This document shows positions 5,171 to 5,269 of a stretch of DNA of 5,269 nt, piece after piece (position 1 is the first letter of the stretch; each line of letters opens with the position of its first letter). The translations under genes were made by a program, and so were the position numbers. A model generated the notes under the pieces. The model ran no database searches and was not told the origin of the DNA. It was given only the letters and a program-made list of their open reading frames with translations. Source of the stretch: an uncultured Blautia sp. (GTDB lineage: Bacteria > Bacillota > Clostridia > Lachnospirales > Lachnospiraceae). Location: positions 1-5,269 of the forward strand of contig CAKRTP010000118.1 in NCBI GenBank assembly GCA_934402155.1. Reading direction: 5' to 3'.

Positions 5171-5269
5171 TCACTGCATTTGTTTCATAGCTTCATGAAG
5201 AAGTGCAAGACTTTCCGGAGACGGATCCACATATGGGGAATCAATCAGATAATCTTCCAGGATTTTCAG
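5171..5269 (-). CDS. C-terminal end of an unidentified protein (partial)
   Basis: The minus strand reads open from the right edge to a TGA at 5171-5173, giving 32 residues that end in ESLALLHEAMKQMQ. The stretch starts LKILEDYLIDSPYVDPSPES, a helix, a proline-containing turn and a second helix, with codon use like the neighbouring genes. It therefore looks like a real C terminus rather than chance. The rest of the gene lies beyond the window, and I do not recognise the family from this fragment. It converges on the Hpt gene, with the 21-bp inverted repeat between them. Confidence 0.6.
   Translation of the reverse strand: MKILEDYLIDSPYVDPSPESLALLHEAMKQMQ

Noticed and set aside
4962..5174. Minus-strand open frame of 70 codons over the long hairpin and the Hpt 3' end
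   Set aside because: It is in a different frame from the partial minus-strand gene, overlaps the Hpt coding sequence, and is created mostly by the inverted repeat.

Overview
The window looks like chromosomal DNA from an anaerobic gut Firmicute, most likely Lachnospiraceae. The A/T-leaning coding sequence, strong GGAG-type ribosome binding sites, short hairpin terminators and the particular families present (DUF4317, DUF6483, and a Cys-containing PAS-like/GGDEF/REC/HD-GYP protein) all fit that group. The placement rests on remembered family resemblance, not on a search. No tRNA, rRNA, CRISPR array, insertion sequence or phage gene is visible. The longest stretch without a gene is the 214-base divergent region at 2388-2601.

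Left part (1-2400). The last 19 codons of a plus-strand gene, whose end matches the trigger-factor-type FKBP peptidyl-prolyl isomerase domain, run into a compact bidirectional terminator. Facing it on the minus strand is a 383-residue DUF4317 protein of unknown function. Upstream of that is a two-gene minus-strand operon, a small DUF6483 protein (2001-2387) followed 22 bases later by an atypical phosphoribosyltransferase (1337-1978), which ends at its own hairpin terminator. The operon leader carries a perfect 12-bp inverted repeat (2409-2437) at the predicted transcription start.

Right part (2527-5269). A near-ideal extended -10 promoter drives a plus-strand two-gene unit. The first gene is a 691-residue protein with domain order Cys-cluster PAS-like sensor, GGDEF, receiver, HD-GYP. 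The second, 63 bases downstream, is a stand-alone 116-residue histidine phosphotransfer (Hpt) protein. The GGDEF active site, its RxxD inhibitory site, the receiver Asp and the expected HD-GYP metal ligands all appear intact. One polypeptide could therefore both make and break cyclic di-GMP, with phosphate exchanged between the Hpt His and the receiver Asp deciding the balance. No histidine kinase lies in the window, so the phosphate source would be encoded elsewhere. The unit ends at a perfect 21-bp inverted repeat lying between it and the 3' end of an unidentified convergent minus-strand gene that enters from the right edge.

The cyclic di-GMP/Hpt pair is the most interesting biology here. 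The phosphoribosyltransferase with a changed PRPP motif, the leader palindrome and the long 3' hairpin are the next most worth checking.
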